Shown here in pieces: positions 27,139 through 35,947 of a stretch of 64,000 nucleotides of DNA. How positions within the stretch are numbered: the stretch's first letter is position 1; each line of letters starts with the position of its first letter. Made by a program: the position numbers and the translations under genes. The notes below the pieces were generated by a model, which ran no database searches, had not been told where the DNA came from, and saw only the letters and a list, made by a program, of their open reading frames with translations. This DNA is from an uncultured Chlamydiae bacterium (GTDB lineage: Bacteria > Chlamydiota > Chlamydiia > Chlamydiales > Rhabdochlamydiaceae), in contig CAIJXB010000023.1 in the NCBI GenBank assembly GCA_903824495.1, forward strand, positions 1 to 64,000. Reading direction: 5' to 3'.

Positions 27139-27212
27139 GGCGAACGACGGGGCTCGAACCCGCGACATCTAGAACCACAATCTAGCGCTCTGCCAACTGA
27201 GCTACGATCGCC
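27139..27212 (-). tRNA. tRNA-His (GTG)
   Basis: Read on the minus strand, GCGATCG starts the acceptor, D arm GCTC/GAGC, anticodon loop TTGTGGT with anticodon GTG, and T loop TTCGAAC-type arm. The base before position 1 is G and the discriminator is C, giving the G-1:C73 pair that is the identity mark of tRNA-His. One T-T mismatch occurs in the acceptor stem. CCA is not encoded. Confidence 0.93.
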
Positions 27213-27295
27213 ATAATACAAAGAAAGGACGATTTTAAAGGGAGAGCGATTTTATGAAAAGCACAAAAACGTTTTCTCAAATTTAAATTTTTTAT

Positions 27296-27439
27296 TTACG
27301 AGCTTTCCGAGTCGTAATAGGGCGCTGGCGGCTGATAATCGACCTCTGTGTTTTCAATCACATAAGGGTCGTTTTGGTCGTGGTCCCCGCCACATCCGCA
27401 TAAGAATAAGGACAAAAATGCAGAGACGATCCAGAGCAT
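27296..27439 (-). CDS. 47-aa putative lipoprotein
   Basis: ATG at 27439 is preceded by AAGGAG at 8 bases on the minus strand. The peptide starts MLWIVSAFLSLFLCGCGG, a short lipoprotein-type signal with LCGC as lipobox, then an acidic, Tyr/Pro-rich tail (DPYVIENTEVDYQPPAPYY) and a TAA stop. It is too short for usual gene callers. Small chlamydial lipoproteins of this sort are often missed. The gene is divergent from the autotransporter cluster. Confidence 0.7.
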   Translation of the reverse strand: MLWIVSAFLSLFLCGCGGDHDQNDPYVIENTEVDYQPPAPYYDSESS

Positions 27440-27581
27440 AAAAGGGACTCCTTGTTTAAAAAAAACCAGAATAGCTTTTTTCAGCTAAATTGCAAGTGAT
27501 TTGAGTTTATGTATGGACAAAATCGCTTGATCTTTTATATGGTGCAAAGAAAAGATTTTATTTTTTTATAAGGGTATTTTT

Positions 27582-28235
27582 ATGAACAAAATGATTGTAT
27601 GGACTGTTTTTCTTGCGAGCAGCTGCCTATTTGCAGAGTCTTCAGAAAACTTAAGTGAGCAAGTTGAAAACAAGCAAGAAACGGTAGCTCCGAAAGTGGA
27701 AGCTCCTGCGCCTGCTCGCGTAAAAAAAGCTCCTAAAACAAAACCTCTTACCGTTCAAGCTCCCGTTGCAGCTCCACAAATAAAAGAAGAAGTTGTTGTT
27801 GCAGAGACCCCCAATCTTGAACAAGAAGCTCTTGTTGTAGACGTTTTAAAGGATCCTACTCCTCAAACAGTGCAAGTAGAAGCAATAAAGACTCCAGATC
27901 AAGCTCCAGCTTCTATCGCGATGGAAGAACCGGCTAAAGAAGAAGCTGCCGCATTGCAAATTGCAGAGCCTGCCGCTGAAGTAGCGCCTGTTACAGCTCA
28001 AATGTCAGCTACGGAAGCTGCTCCTGTTTTACAAATAGAAGCGACAGAGCCAGCTGAAGTAGAACCTGCAGTAATGCAGCCTGCACAAACAACAATGGAC
28101 AAGTCAGAAAGTCAATCCACTTCGATGAGTCCAAAAAAAGAAGAAAAGTTAGGAAGCTCCCGCTTTGCTAACATCGCAATTGGTACAGCATCTGCAGCAG
28201 TGGTCATTGTAGCAGCAATTTTAGGTAGTAACTAG
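27582..28235 (+). CDS. exported Ala/Pro/Glu-rich protein with C-terminal membrane helix
   Basis: The 217-residue chain has a signal peptide (MIVWTVFLASSCLFAES), about 150 residues of low-complexity Ala/Pro/Glu/Val sequence likely to be extended, and a final hydrophobic segment (IAIGTASAAVVIVAAILGS). The plan resembles a periplasm-spanning linker anchored at its C-terminus. It lies 17 bases upstream of the first autotransporter gene and so is probably in the same operon. No family is recognised; an accessory role in presenting or anchoring the autotransporters is inference. Confidence 0.7.
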   Translation: MNKMIVWTVFLASSCLFAESSENLSEQVENKQETVAPKVEAPAPARVKKAPKTKPLTVQAPVAAPQIKEEVVVAETPNLEQEALVVDVLKDPTPQTVQVEAIKTPDQAPASIAMEEPAKEEAAALQIAEPAAEVAPVTAQMSATEAAPVLQIEATEPAEVEPAVMQPAQTTMDKSESQSTSMSPKKEEKLGSSRFANIAIGTASAAVVIVAAILGSN

Positions 28236-28252
28236 TTTTATATGGGGTATTT

Positions 28253-31200
28253 ATGTATTTAATTAAAAATTTCAAGAAAAGTTCTTTTGCTGTATTAGCT
28301 TCGATTTCTTGTTTTACAGGCGGAGCCGAAGCTTTTGCAGATGATGCGACTTATTATGTAACGCAAACTAACGAACCAGGAACTCCTACTTCTTGTTCAG
28401 ATTGTCTCATCAGCGGTAATAGCTGTTGTACCTTTTTAGATGCAGTACAGTCTACAGCAGCTCTTTCTGGAGGGAGCGCTGGAACTGTTTATATTCCATC
28501 AGGAGGCATTCAATATGATGGAAATATAACCTACCAGGCAGCATCAAACACTCTAGTCCTAATGAATAATCCCTCAACGACAAGCGGACAGGTGATTAAT
28601 TTTGAAAATCAAACAAGTACACAAAGCTACGACTTCCAAATGTTGAGTAGTGTCGTTTTAGAGAATATAGTTTTTCAAAATACAGGAGGTACTGCGACAA
28701 TCCAAATTGCGGGAGGGACTTTTTATACTTTTGGAACAGAAACTTATAATGGTAGCAGCTATGAGACTTTTTCTGGCATTGCGTGGGATGCAGTAGCAAA
28801 TGGCTCTGCAAATCCATCTATAGTTTTTAGCTCCCCTTCCACTTATAGCGACTATAATGTGCCATTCCCTGGTAACATTACCGTGTCTAATGCGACTTTG
28901 ACTATGGCAAGCAATACCTATAATACCGTAACTATAGCTGGAAATATAGGGGCAGGGAGTTCGCCTGCGTATTTGACGATCCCTTCTACAGGCTTCGGAA
29001 GTTTGATTTTTTCCGGAGACATTAGCGTAGATACTTTAACCATTGCTTCGGGGACTGTTGATCTCTCGACTCTTGCAACAACAGCAGCTGTTACCTTGTC
29101 AGGAACCAATACAATGACGAACCTGAATATTACGGGTGTAGCTGTCGTCAGCAGTGCAGCGGCACTTGGCAGCGGTAGCACTACCATAAACTTTACAGGA
29201 TCTAGCAGTTCAGCTGGAATACTTGAAGTGAGCGGAAGTCCTACGTTTAACAACCCGATTACTAGCAGTGGTGTTGGGTCGATTTTTAACGAATCCGGAA
29301 ACTCAACTTTTACAGGAACGGCAACCCTTGCAGCATCTGCCAATCTCTCTTTAAGACCTGTAAATGGAAGCATTACTTATTCCGGAGACATTTCGGGCGA
29401 TGATTTCAGTAGTGTGACTGTTAACTACTCAAGCTCAGGGGGGACCGTTACCTTGTCAGGGACTAATACCTTCACGACTATGTATCTTGGAGGAACGGTG
29501 ATTGTCAGCAATCCGGCGGCACTTGCCAGCGGAGCTGCCAGTATAGGCATTAGTAGCGGCGGTGGTCTTGGAACAATTCAAGTGAGTGGAAGTGGCACTT
29601 ATAGCAATCCGATAAGCTTAACCGGTAGTGACGGAGATATTCTCGTCACCTCAGGATCTCCAACTTTCTCGGGAGCGATCAATGGAAATTACACAATGAA
29701 TTTGACCCCTACCGGTGGTAGTTTGACGATCTCCGGAGCCATTAGCGCAACAGATGTAACGGTTCATTCAGGATCTGGAACTGTTACTTTTTCAGGCACC
29801 AATAGTATGACGAATCTGTTCGTTGCCGGAACTTTGAGTGTTAGTAGTGCAGCAGCGCTTGGTAGCGGCAGTACAAATATATTTTTCGAAGTGACGGAAG
29901 GATTGCTTCAGATGAATTCGGGTCTTACTCTCAGCAATGCGATCAATATTACAGACGGAGAAGCTGCTTTTAATACCACGATCGGAACAACGATCTTCTC
30001 GGGAACGATTACCGGAGGAAGCTCTCATACTCTAACTTTGACCGGTAATAATTCCCTCGGAACGATCAACGTGCCCTCTCCAAATACAAACATTTTTACG
30101 ATTAACGGATCTATTGCATCAGGTCAGCCTTTAGTAAAGACAGGAGCTGGAGTTCTTAAATTGATAGGAACTTCTACTTATACTAATACAACTCATGTAG
30201 AGGCAGGAACTTTGGATGTCTTGGGAGACATTCATACAAGTTCAAGCTTGACCGTTGGAGGATCTGGTTCTGCAGCTCTTCTTTTAGGAACTGGTACCGT
30301 AGGCAATACAATTGTGTCTTCAGGCTCTGGAATTAAAGGGGGAACTATTTTTGGTACGTTGGACGTAACAGGTACTCTTGACTTGGAAGATGGATCATTT
30401 TTTGGCACTGCGATCTCTCCGGGCGATGTTTCTCTTGTGGCGGCAACAGGTGGTGTCACAATCGGTGACTCGACCTTGGTGATTGCAACTCAGCCAGGTA
30501 CTTATAGTGATAATACAGTAACGATTTTAACAGGATCAAGCATCTCAGGAGAATTTTCTTCCGTTGATGTGAACGGCCTCGCTGTGAATTTTTTAACAGC
30601 CAACTTAACATATAACGCGACCTCTGTGACTTTGGGTCTAAAGACAAGAGATGTTACGAGTCTGGCTTCTGGTGGAAATGCTATCCAAGTGGCTGATGGA
30701 TTAGATGGAGCAATTGCATACAATCGCTCCCATGTATCAGCTACAATTACTCCAGCCTCTAGTTCGTTAGCACTCGGGGCAACGCTACCAAGCGGAGCGA
30801 CTCTTGTGCTTTCTCCAACACCTCAACTTGTTGATGTGCTTGCAAGTTTGATTGGCTTTACAACAGAAAAAGAGATGACCTATGCCCTTAATCAGCTCCA
30901 TCCTGCGCAGCTCAAAGGGATGGCAATCTCTCAAGAAAACAACGCTGTTCGTGTTAGAGAGTCTTTAAGCCAAAGGATGCTAAACGATCTAGATGCTGAT
31001 AACTGCGAGCCATCTAATAGTTATCATAAAAAAGACACGAGCTGCTGTGAAAAAGATAAGAGAATGATCACGACGTGGGTCGCAGGTCTTGGAGACACGT
31101 TAAAGCAGGATAATAAAAATAACGACAATGGACCTCTGACAGGATATCGCACGAATACTGGTGGGGTCGTAACGGGAATAGATTTTCTTTTTGCTGAAGC

Positions 31201-31936
31201 AGTTTATGCCGGAGCTCTTGGAGCTTATACAAACTCCAATCTAAACTTCGAAGACGGCAAGGGAGAAGGAAGCATTTCTTCGGGATATGCAGGCGTTTAT
31301 ATCTCTGTTTTAGGACCTCAACTTTGGGGCGGCGGATTTTTAGGAGATCTATTTTTTGCTAATCTTTCTGTGATCGGGAGCTGGAGCAAATATAGAGCAG
31401 ATCGCCATATTGAATATGGCGCAGTCAACCTCACCGCTAAAAACGACCACGGAGGTAACCAACTTCTTGCTCACTTTGATACGGGACTTAATTTCAACTG
31501 GTGGGGCCTTACAGTCAGACCTTTTGATAGTTTTGATTATATGACCCAAACAGAGAGAAAGTATCAAGAGCATAATGCTGGAGAGTGGGAGCTTACTGTT
31601 CAAAATAAAAACATGATGATGCTTCGCAATGAACTGGGTCTTCAGTTTTCTAAATGTTTCTGCACATGCTCCTCAAAATGGATCTTTTCTCCTAAGTTTT
31701 CTTGGGTGAGAGAAGTGAGGGTGAAAGGGGATGGTATGAGCGTTAACTTTACACATGGGGGGACTCAGTTTACTATTCAGGGATACTTCCCAGATAGAAG
31801 CCTTTTTGCTCCAGGTCTTGCAGTTACTGGATTTATGTTAGAAGACGCTCTTGTATTTGATCTTTATTACAATGGGGAATTTACAGGCGGCTACAGCTCG
31901 AATAGTTTTGGTGGGCAGATTGGCTACTCTTTTTAA
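28253..31936 (+). CDS. autotransporter adhesin 1, 1227 aa
   Basis: A type V secreted outer-membrane protein: signal peptide to about residue 28 (ending GGAEAFADD), a Ser/Thr/Gly-rich beta-helix passenger with autotransporter-associated repeats such as GTVTLSGTNTFTTMYLGGT, and a C-terminal beta-barrel of about 300 residues ending GQIGYSF with the terminal Phe required for BAM insertion. The passenger starts with a Cys-rich loop (CSDCLISGNSCC). The barrel opens with TSCCEKDK and contains CFCTCSSKW. The three autotransporters from here to 43009 are consecutive with gaps of only 51 and 9 bases. Confidence 0.92.
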   Translation: MYLIKNFKKSSFAVLASISCFTGGAEAFADDATYYVTQTNEPGTPTSCSDCLISGNSCCTFLDAVQSTAALSGGSAGTVYIPSGGIQYDGNITYQAASNTLVLMNNPSTTSGQVINFENQTSTQSYDFQMLSSVVLENIVFQNTGGTATIQIAGGTFYTFGTETYNGSSYETFSGIAWDAVANGSANPSIVFSSPSTYSDYNVPFPGNITVSNATLTMASNTYNTVTIAGNIGAGSSPAYLTIPSTGFGSLIFSGDISVDTLTIASGTVDLSTLATTAAVTLSGTNTMTNLNITGVAVVSSAAALGSGSTTINFTGSSSSAGILEVSGSPTFNNPITSSGVGSIFNESGNSTFTGTATLAASANLSLRPVNGSITYSGDISGDDFSSVTVNYSSSGGTVTLSGTNTFTTMYLGGTVIVSNPAALASGAASIGISSGGGLGTIQVSGSGTYSNPISLTGSDGDILVTSGSPTFSGAINGNYTMNLTPTGGSLTISGAISATDVTVHSGSGTVTFSGTNSMTNLFVAGTLSVSSAAALGSGSTNIFFEVTEGLLQMNSGLTLSNAINITDGEAAFNTTIGTTIFSGTITGGSSHTLTLTGNNSLGTINVPSPNTNIFTINGSIASGQPLVKTGAGVLKLIGTSTYTNTTHVEAGTLDVLGDIHTSSSLTVGGSGSAALLLGTGTVGNTIVSSGSGIKGGTIFGTLDVTGTLDLEDGSFFGTAISPGDVSLVAATGGVTIGDSTLVIATQPGTYSDNTVTILTGSSISGEFSSVDVNGLAVNFLTANLTYNATSVTLGLKTRDVTSLASGGNAIQVADGLDGAIAYNRSHVSATITPASSSLALGATLPSGATLVLSPTPQLVDVLASLIGFTTEKEMTYALNQLHPAQLKGMAISQENNAVRVRESLSQRMLNDLDADNCEPSNSYHKKDTSCCEKDKRMITTWVAGLGDTLKQDNKNNDNGPLTGYRTNTGGVVTGIDFLFAEAVYAGALGAYTNSNLNFEDGKGEGSISSGYAGVYISVLGPQLWGGGFLGDLFFANLSVIGSWSKYRADRHIEYGAVNLTAKNDHGGNQLLAHFDTGLNFNWWGLTVRPFDSFDYMTQTERKYQEHNAGEWELTVQNKNMMMLRNELGLQFSKCFCTCSSKWIFSPKFSWVREVRVKGDGMSVNFTHGGTQFTIQGYFPDRSLFAPGLAVTGFMLEDALVFDLYYNGEFTGGYSSNSFGGQIGYSF

Positions 31937-31987
31937 AAAAGAGGTTTAAATATAGAGGTTTTTTAGCAAGTCTATGGGAGTAGGTTT

Positions 31988-34900
31988 ATGACGAAATTAT
32001 CAAATAAGGCAAAGCAGACTCCTAAAGCGCTGTGGATGGCACTCGCCCTTTCCACAGCGCCTTTATCACTTTTTGCAGCTAGTAACATCTGGATGAGCAC
32101 GAGCTCGACAGATTTAAATACAGCTAGCAACTGGAGCGCCCTAAGTGTTCCAGGCTCTTCAACGGATGCCGTTTTTGACTCTTCAGTCATCAATGTCATT
32201 AAAGATCCAATGGCTACTGCTGATTTTTCTGTATCGACATTTGATTTTCCAAATGATGCCGCTTCTTTTAATTTTACATTCACAGATTGTACTTTGTCAT
32301 TTAGTGGCGCAGGTATCACGGGATATACCAACGCAACGATTACAGCAAACAATACAAACAATCTATCAACCCTTGCGAATCAAATAACATTCAACAATGC
32401 GACGAGCAACTCTCCCGGCAGTGCCTCAATCGAGGTGAACAACGCTAGCAGCTCTTCATCAGGCACTCTTTCTGTAATTGGCAATGACCAATTACTCTCT
32501 GCTTTTCCATTTTCCATATCAGATGGGGGAGAGTTTACGGTCACAAATAGCGGAAGCTCTAACACCAACGCTTTAAATGGTCAAAAAATAGGTTTTATTA
32601 CTAATGATCAAATCGAGCTGGGAAGTACATTTACTGGAGGTGGGGGTGTTACTTTAGTTCTTAGCAATACAGGCGTAAATAATGCCTCAGTAAGCGGCCA
32701 CGCTAACCAAGTCGGTTATGTAACAGGTAAACAGTTTTCTGTTACAGGGGCATGTAATGTAGGCAATGGTTTTAGCCTTACAGCAACAAATGTTGGAACT
32801 GATAGTAGTTCTGGCACAGGAAGCAATCAGGTGGGATACATAGGCTCTAGTAGCGTGTATTTTGCTAATACATTTACTGCAGGAAACAGCGCGACTTTTA
32901 GTTTTTCTAATACAGGGACTAATAACAGTACCAATACAGGAAGCAATCAAGTTGGATATTGCATGGAAGGTATGTTATTTGGCAGCGCACTAACACTCGG
33001 AGATAGCGCTACTTTTGAATTTTCTAATACAGGAACAAGTAGCAGCAGTGACAGCGGTAGCTTCGTAGGGTATGCTTCAGGGGCCTCGGGTGCTTTTTTT
33101 CAGTCTAATGGTGTTGTTACAGCTGGCAATGACTTTAGTTTGACGGTAACAAATACGGGGGCTGCATCGAATACAGGGGCTAGCAACCAGATTGGAGTTG
33201 TCAACCAAAACCTTGCAGTTTGCAATTCCAGTTTCACGGTAGCTGATGATGCTATCGTTACAATTTCAAACAGCGGAAACGACAGCACAACAGGAGCTGG
33301 GAGTAATAGGGTTGGAGCTACTAGCAATGGGGGGGACCAGTTATATTTCTTCGGGCCTGTTACTTTTGGGGATAATGCTATAATCACTATCTCCAATAGT
33401 GGCACCAATAGCAGTAGCGGCACAGGAAGCTTGACGGGATATGTGGATAATTCACAGTTTTCATCATTGAACCCATTTCAAGCCGGTAATTCTTTATCTT
33501 TGAGCGTAACAAACGTGGGAACAGATAATTCCACCGGCGCTGTGAACAACAATGTTGGATATGTGGTGTCACCTCAAATCTCCATGGCTAGTACATGCAC
33601 TGTAGGTAACAATGCGACTATCACGGTTTCAAATAGTGGAACGAGCACAAATGCTGCATCTTTAAGTACTGTCGGATTTACAACAAACCAGTTTCAGTGC
33701 GGTGTGACATTTTCAGCAGGTAGCAACCTAACACTCACTGCTACCAATACAGCTTCGGCAGCTGGAGGGTCTTCTACAGTCGGCAAGTGTAGCTCTCAGA
33801 TGCTTTTTGCATCGACTTGCAGCTTTGGAGACGGCGCGCTCATTACCGCTTTTAATAATGGGAGTGGTACTGTTTTAAATTCCCAGATCTGGTTTCAAAA
33901 TGGATTTTCTCTTACAAGTGGGACGGGGACTCTTCAGGCAACCAATGAAGGAACCGTCACAGGTCATGGTATCTATGTTCAAGGGACTGCTCCTGGATCT
34001 GCTAACGTGGCTGTAGTTTTAGAGGGAAGCTCTCTTTATGTAGACACGAGCTCACCAGGCTTCATCATTGGACCTTTCAGTGGAGACTCTACAAGTGCAG
34101 CTCAAGTGAATGTCCCTTTTACAGTCTCGACTCCTTCATCAACAACCTCGACTTTTGCAGGAGTTATATCGGACTATCCTCTTACTTCCTCTTCTTTGAT
34201 CAAAGCCGGAAGCGGCGCTTTGATCCTCTCTGGCACTAACACCTATACAGGTGGCACCACTGTGAGCTCTGGAGCTTTGATTGTAGATGGGACGATTCAG
34301 GATGTTGTTATTGATTCGGGATCATTGCTCTCAGGAACAGGCACTATAGGTAATGCAACTGTTAATGGTGCCATCAAAGGAGGAAATCCCCTTGGTACTT
34401 TACATGTGAATGGGACTCTTGATTTAGAAGATGGATCGTATTTTGGGACTCTCATCTCACCTGGAAGTGTTTCTCTTGTTGCAGCTACTGGTAATGTGAC
34501 CATTGGTGATTCGACTTTAGTGATCGCTTTTCGCCCCGGGACTTATCACAATACATCTACTGTTATTTTAACCGGAGGGCACATCTCTGGAATATTTACA
34601 GGAATAGACATCAATGGTAGAGATGCTAATTTTCTCACAGCGAACCTAATGTATACAGCAACAGAAGTTGTTTTAGGATTGCAGGAAAGATCTGTAGTAA
34701 AGCATGCCTCTGGTGGAAATGCGGTTCAAGTAGCACATGCACTTGATTCAGCGATTGCATTCAATCGCTCGAAAGTTGCCTATACGATCGAACCGGGACC
34801 TGTCATAACAGGTTCTCCAACACCGCAGCTAGCAGTCGTTCTTAAAAGTTTATTACCTCTTACAACTGACCAAGGAATCACTTACGCGCTGAACCAACTA

Positions 34901-35938
34901 CATCCAGCGCAACTTAAAGGGATGACAATCTCTCAAGAAAACAATGCTGTTCGGGTCAGAGAGTCTTTAAGTCAAAGGATGCTAAACGACATAGATGCTG
35001 AAAATTGCGCAATTGCGAGTAGTTATCATAAAAAAGACACGAGCTGCTGTGAAAAAGATAAAAAGAGAATGACAGCTTGGGTAAGTGGCCTTGGAGGTAC
35101 TTTAAAGCAAAATAATGAAAATGATAACTACGGCCCTTTGACAGGTTATCGTACCAACACAGGTGGTGTAGTAACGGGTATCGATGCTCTTTTTGCTGAA
35201 ATTTTCTATACAGGAGCGCTCGGCGCCTACACCCATTCCCATCTTCATTTTGAAGATGGAAAAGGATCTGGAAACATTAGCTCTGGTTACGCCGGAGTAT
35301 ACCTTTCCATTTTGGGCCCGCAGCTTTGGGGTAATGGATTTTTGGGCGATGTATTTTATGCGAATGCTTCCGTAATCGGAAGTTGGAGCGCGTATAGATC
35401 TGACAGGCACATCGAGTATGGCGCGGTCGATCTCACCGCCAAAGGTAATTACGGAGGCAATCAGCTCTTGGCTCATTTTGACACAGGACTTAATTTTAAC
35501 CTGTTTGGGCTTACAGTCCGTCCTTTTGACAGCTTTGATTATATGACGCAGGTAGAAAGAGGGTATGCAGAGCATAATGCGGGGGAGTGGGATCTTACTG
35601 TTACAAGAAAAAATGCGATCATGATGCGCAATGAGCTAGGCTTGCAATTTGCAAAATGCTACTGCCTATGCTCATCTAGATGGACGGTTTCTCCTAAATT
35701 TTCTTGGGTAAGAGAAGTGAGAGTGAAAGGACAAACCTTCAATGTGAATTTCACACAAGGGGGAACTCCTTTTGTGATCCATGGATACTTCCCAGATAGA
35801 AATCTTTTCGTTCCAGGGCTTGCAGTGACTGGATTTATGTTAGAAGATTCTCTTGTTTTCGATCTCTATTATAATGGAGAGTTTGGAGGAGGATACAGCT
35901 CAAATAGTTTTGGTGGACAGATTGGTTATTCTTTTTAA
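31988..35938 (+). CDS. autotransporter adhesin 2, 1316 aa
   Basis: A longer signal peptide (ALWMALALSTAPLSLFA) precedes a passenger quite unlike that of its neighbours: about nine imperfect 40-residue units around residues 180-600 with the phrases GNNATITVSNSGT and GSNQVGY. Next come one classic autotransporter-associated unit (LILSGTNTYTGGTTV), the shared pre-barrel linker and the shared barrel ending GQIGYSF. TSCCEKDK and CYCLCSSRW are conserved. GGAG lies at usable distance before the ATG. The swap of passengers on a constant barrel indicates modular evolution. Confidence 0.92.
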   Translation: MTKLSNKAKQTPKALWMALALSTAPLSLFAASNIWMSTSSTDLNTASNWSALSVPGSSTDAVFDSSVINVIKDPMATADFSVSTFDFPNDAASFNFTFTDCTLSFSGAGITGYTNATITANNTNNLSTLANQITFNNATSNSPGSASIEVNNASSSSSGTLSVIGNDQLLSAFPFSISDGGEFTVTNSGSSNTNALNGQKIGFITNDQIELGSTFTGGGGVTLVLSNTGVNNASVSGHANQVGYVTGKQFSVTGACNVGNGFSLTATNVGTDSSSGTGSNQVGYIGSSSVYFANTFTAGNSATFSFSNTGTNNSTNTGSNQVGYCMEGMLFGSALTLGDSATFEFSNTGTSSSSDSGSFVGYASGASGAFFQSNGVVTAGNDFSLTVTNTGAASNTGASNQIGVVNQNLAVCNSSFTVADDAIVTISNSGNDSTTGAGSNRVGATSNGGDQLYFFGPVTFGDNAIITISNSGTNSSSGTGSLTGYVDNSQFSSLNPFQAGNSLSLSVTNVGTDNSTGAVNNNVGYVVSPQISMASTCTVGNNATITVSNSGTSTNAASLSTVGFTTNQFQCGVTFSAGSNLTLTATNTASAAGGSSTVGKCSSQMLFASTCSFGDGALITAFNNGSGTVLNSQIWFQNGFSLTSGTGTLQATNEGTVTGHGIYVQGTAPGSANVAVVLEGSSLYVDTSSPGFIIGPFSGDSTSAAQVNVPFTVSTPSSTTSTFAGVISDYPLTSSSLIKAGSGALILSGTNTYTGGTTVSSGALIVDGTIQDVVIDSGSLLSGTGTIGNATVNGAIKGGNPLGTLHVNGTLDLEDGSYFGTLISPGSVSLVAATGNVTIGDSTLVIAFRPGTYHNTSTVILTGGHISGIFTGIDINGRDANFLTANLMYTATEVVLGLQERSVVKHASGGNAVQVAHALDSAIAFNRSKVAYTIEPGPVITGSPTPQLAVVLKSLLPLTTDQGITYALNQLHPAQLKGMTISQENNAVRVRESLSQRMLNDIDAENCAIASSYHKKDTSCCEKDKKRMTAWVSGLGGTLKQNNENDNYGPLTGYRTNTGGVVTGIDALFAEIFYTGALGAYTHSHLHFEDGKGSGNISSGYAGVYLSILGPQLWGNGFLGDVFYANASVIGSWSAYRSDRHIEYGAVDLTAKGNYGGNQLLAHFDTGLNFNLFGLTVRPFDSFDYMTQVERGYAEHNAGEWDLTVTRKNAIMMRNELGLQFAKCYCLCSSRWTVSPKFSWVREVRVKGQTFNVNFTQGGTPFVIHGYFPDRNLFVPGLAVTGFMLEDSLVFDLYYNGEFGGGYSSNSFGGQIGYSF

Positions 35939-35947
35939 GGAGATAGT

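Noticed and set aside
27072..27221. N-terminal extension of UppP by 50 residues
   Set aside because: The extra codons are a translation of the tRNA-His gene; MSFLESILLG matches the known N-terminus of the family.
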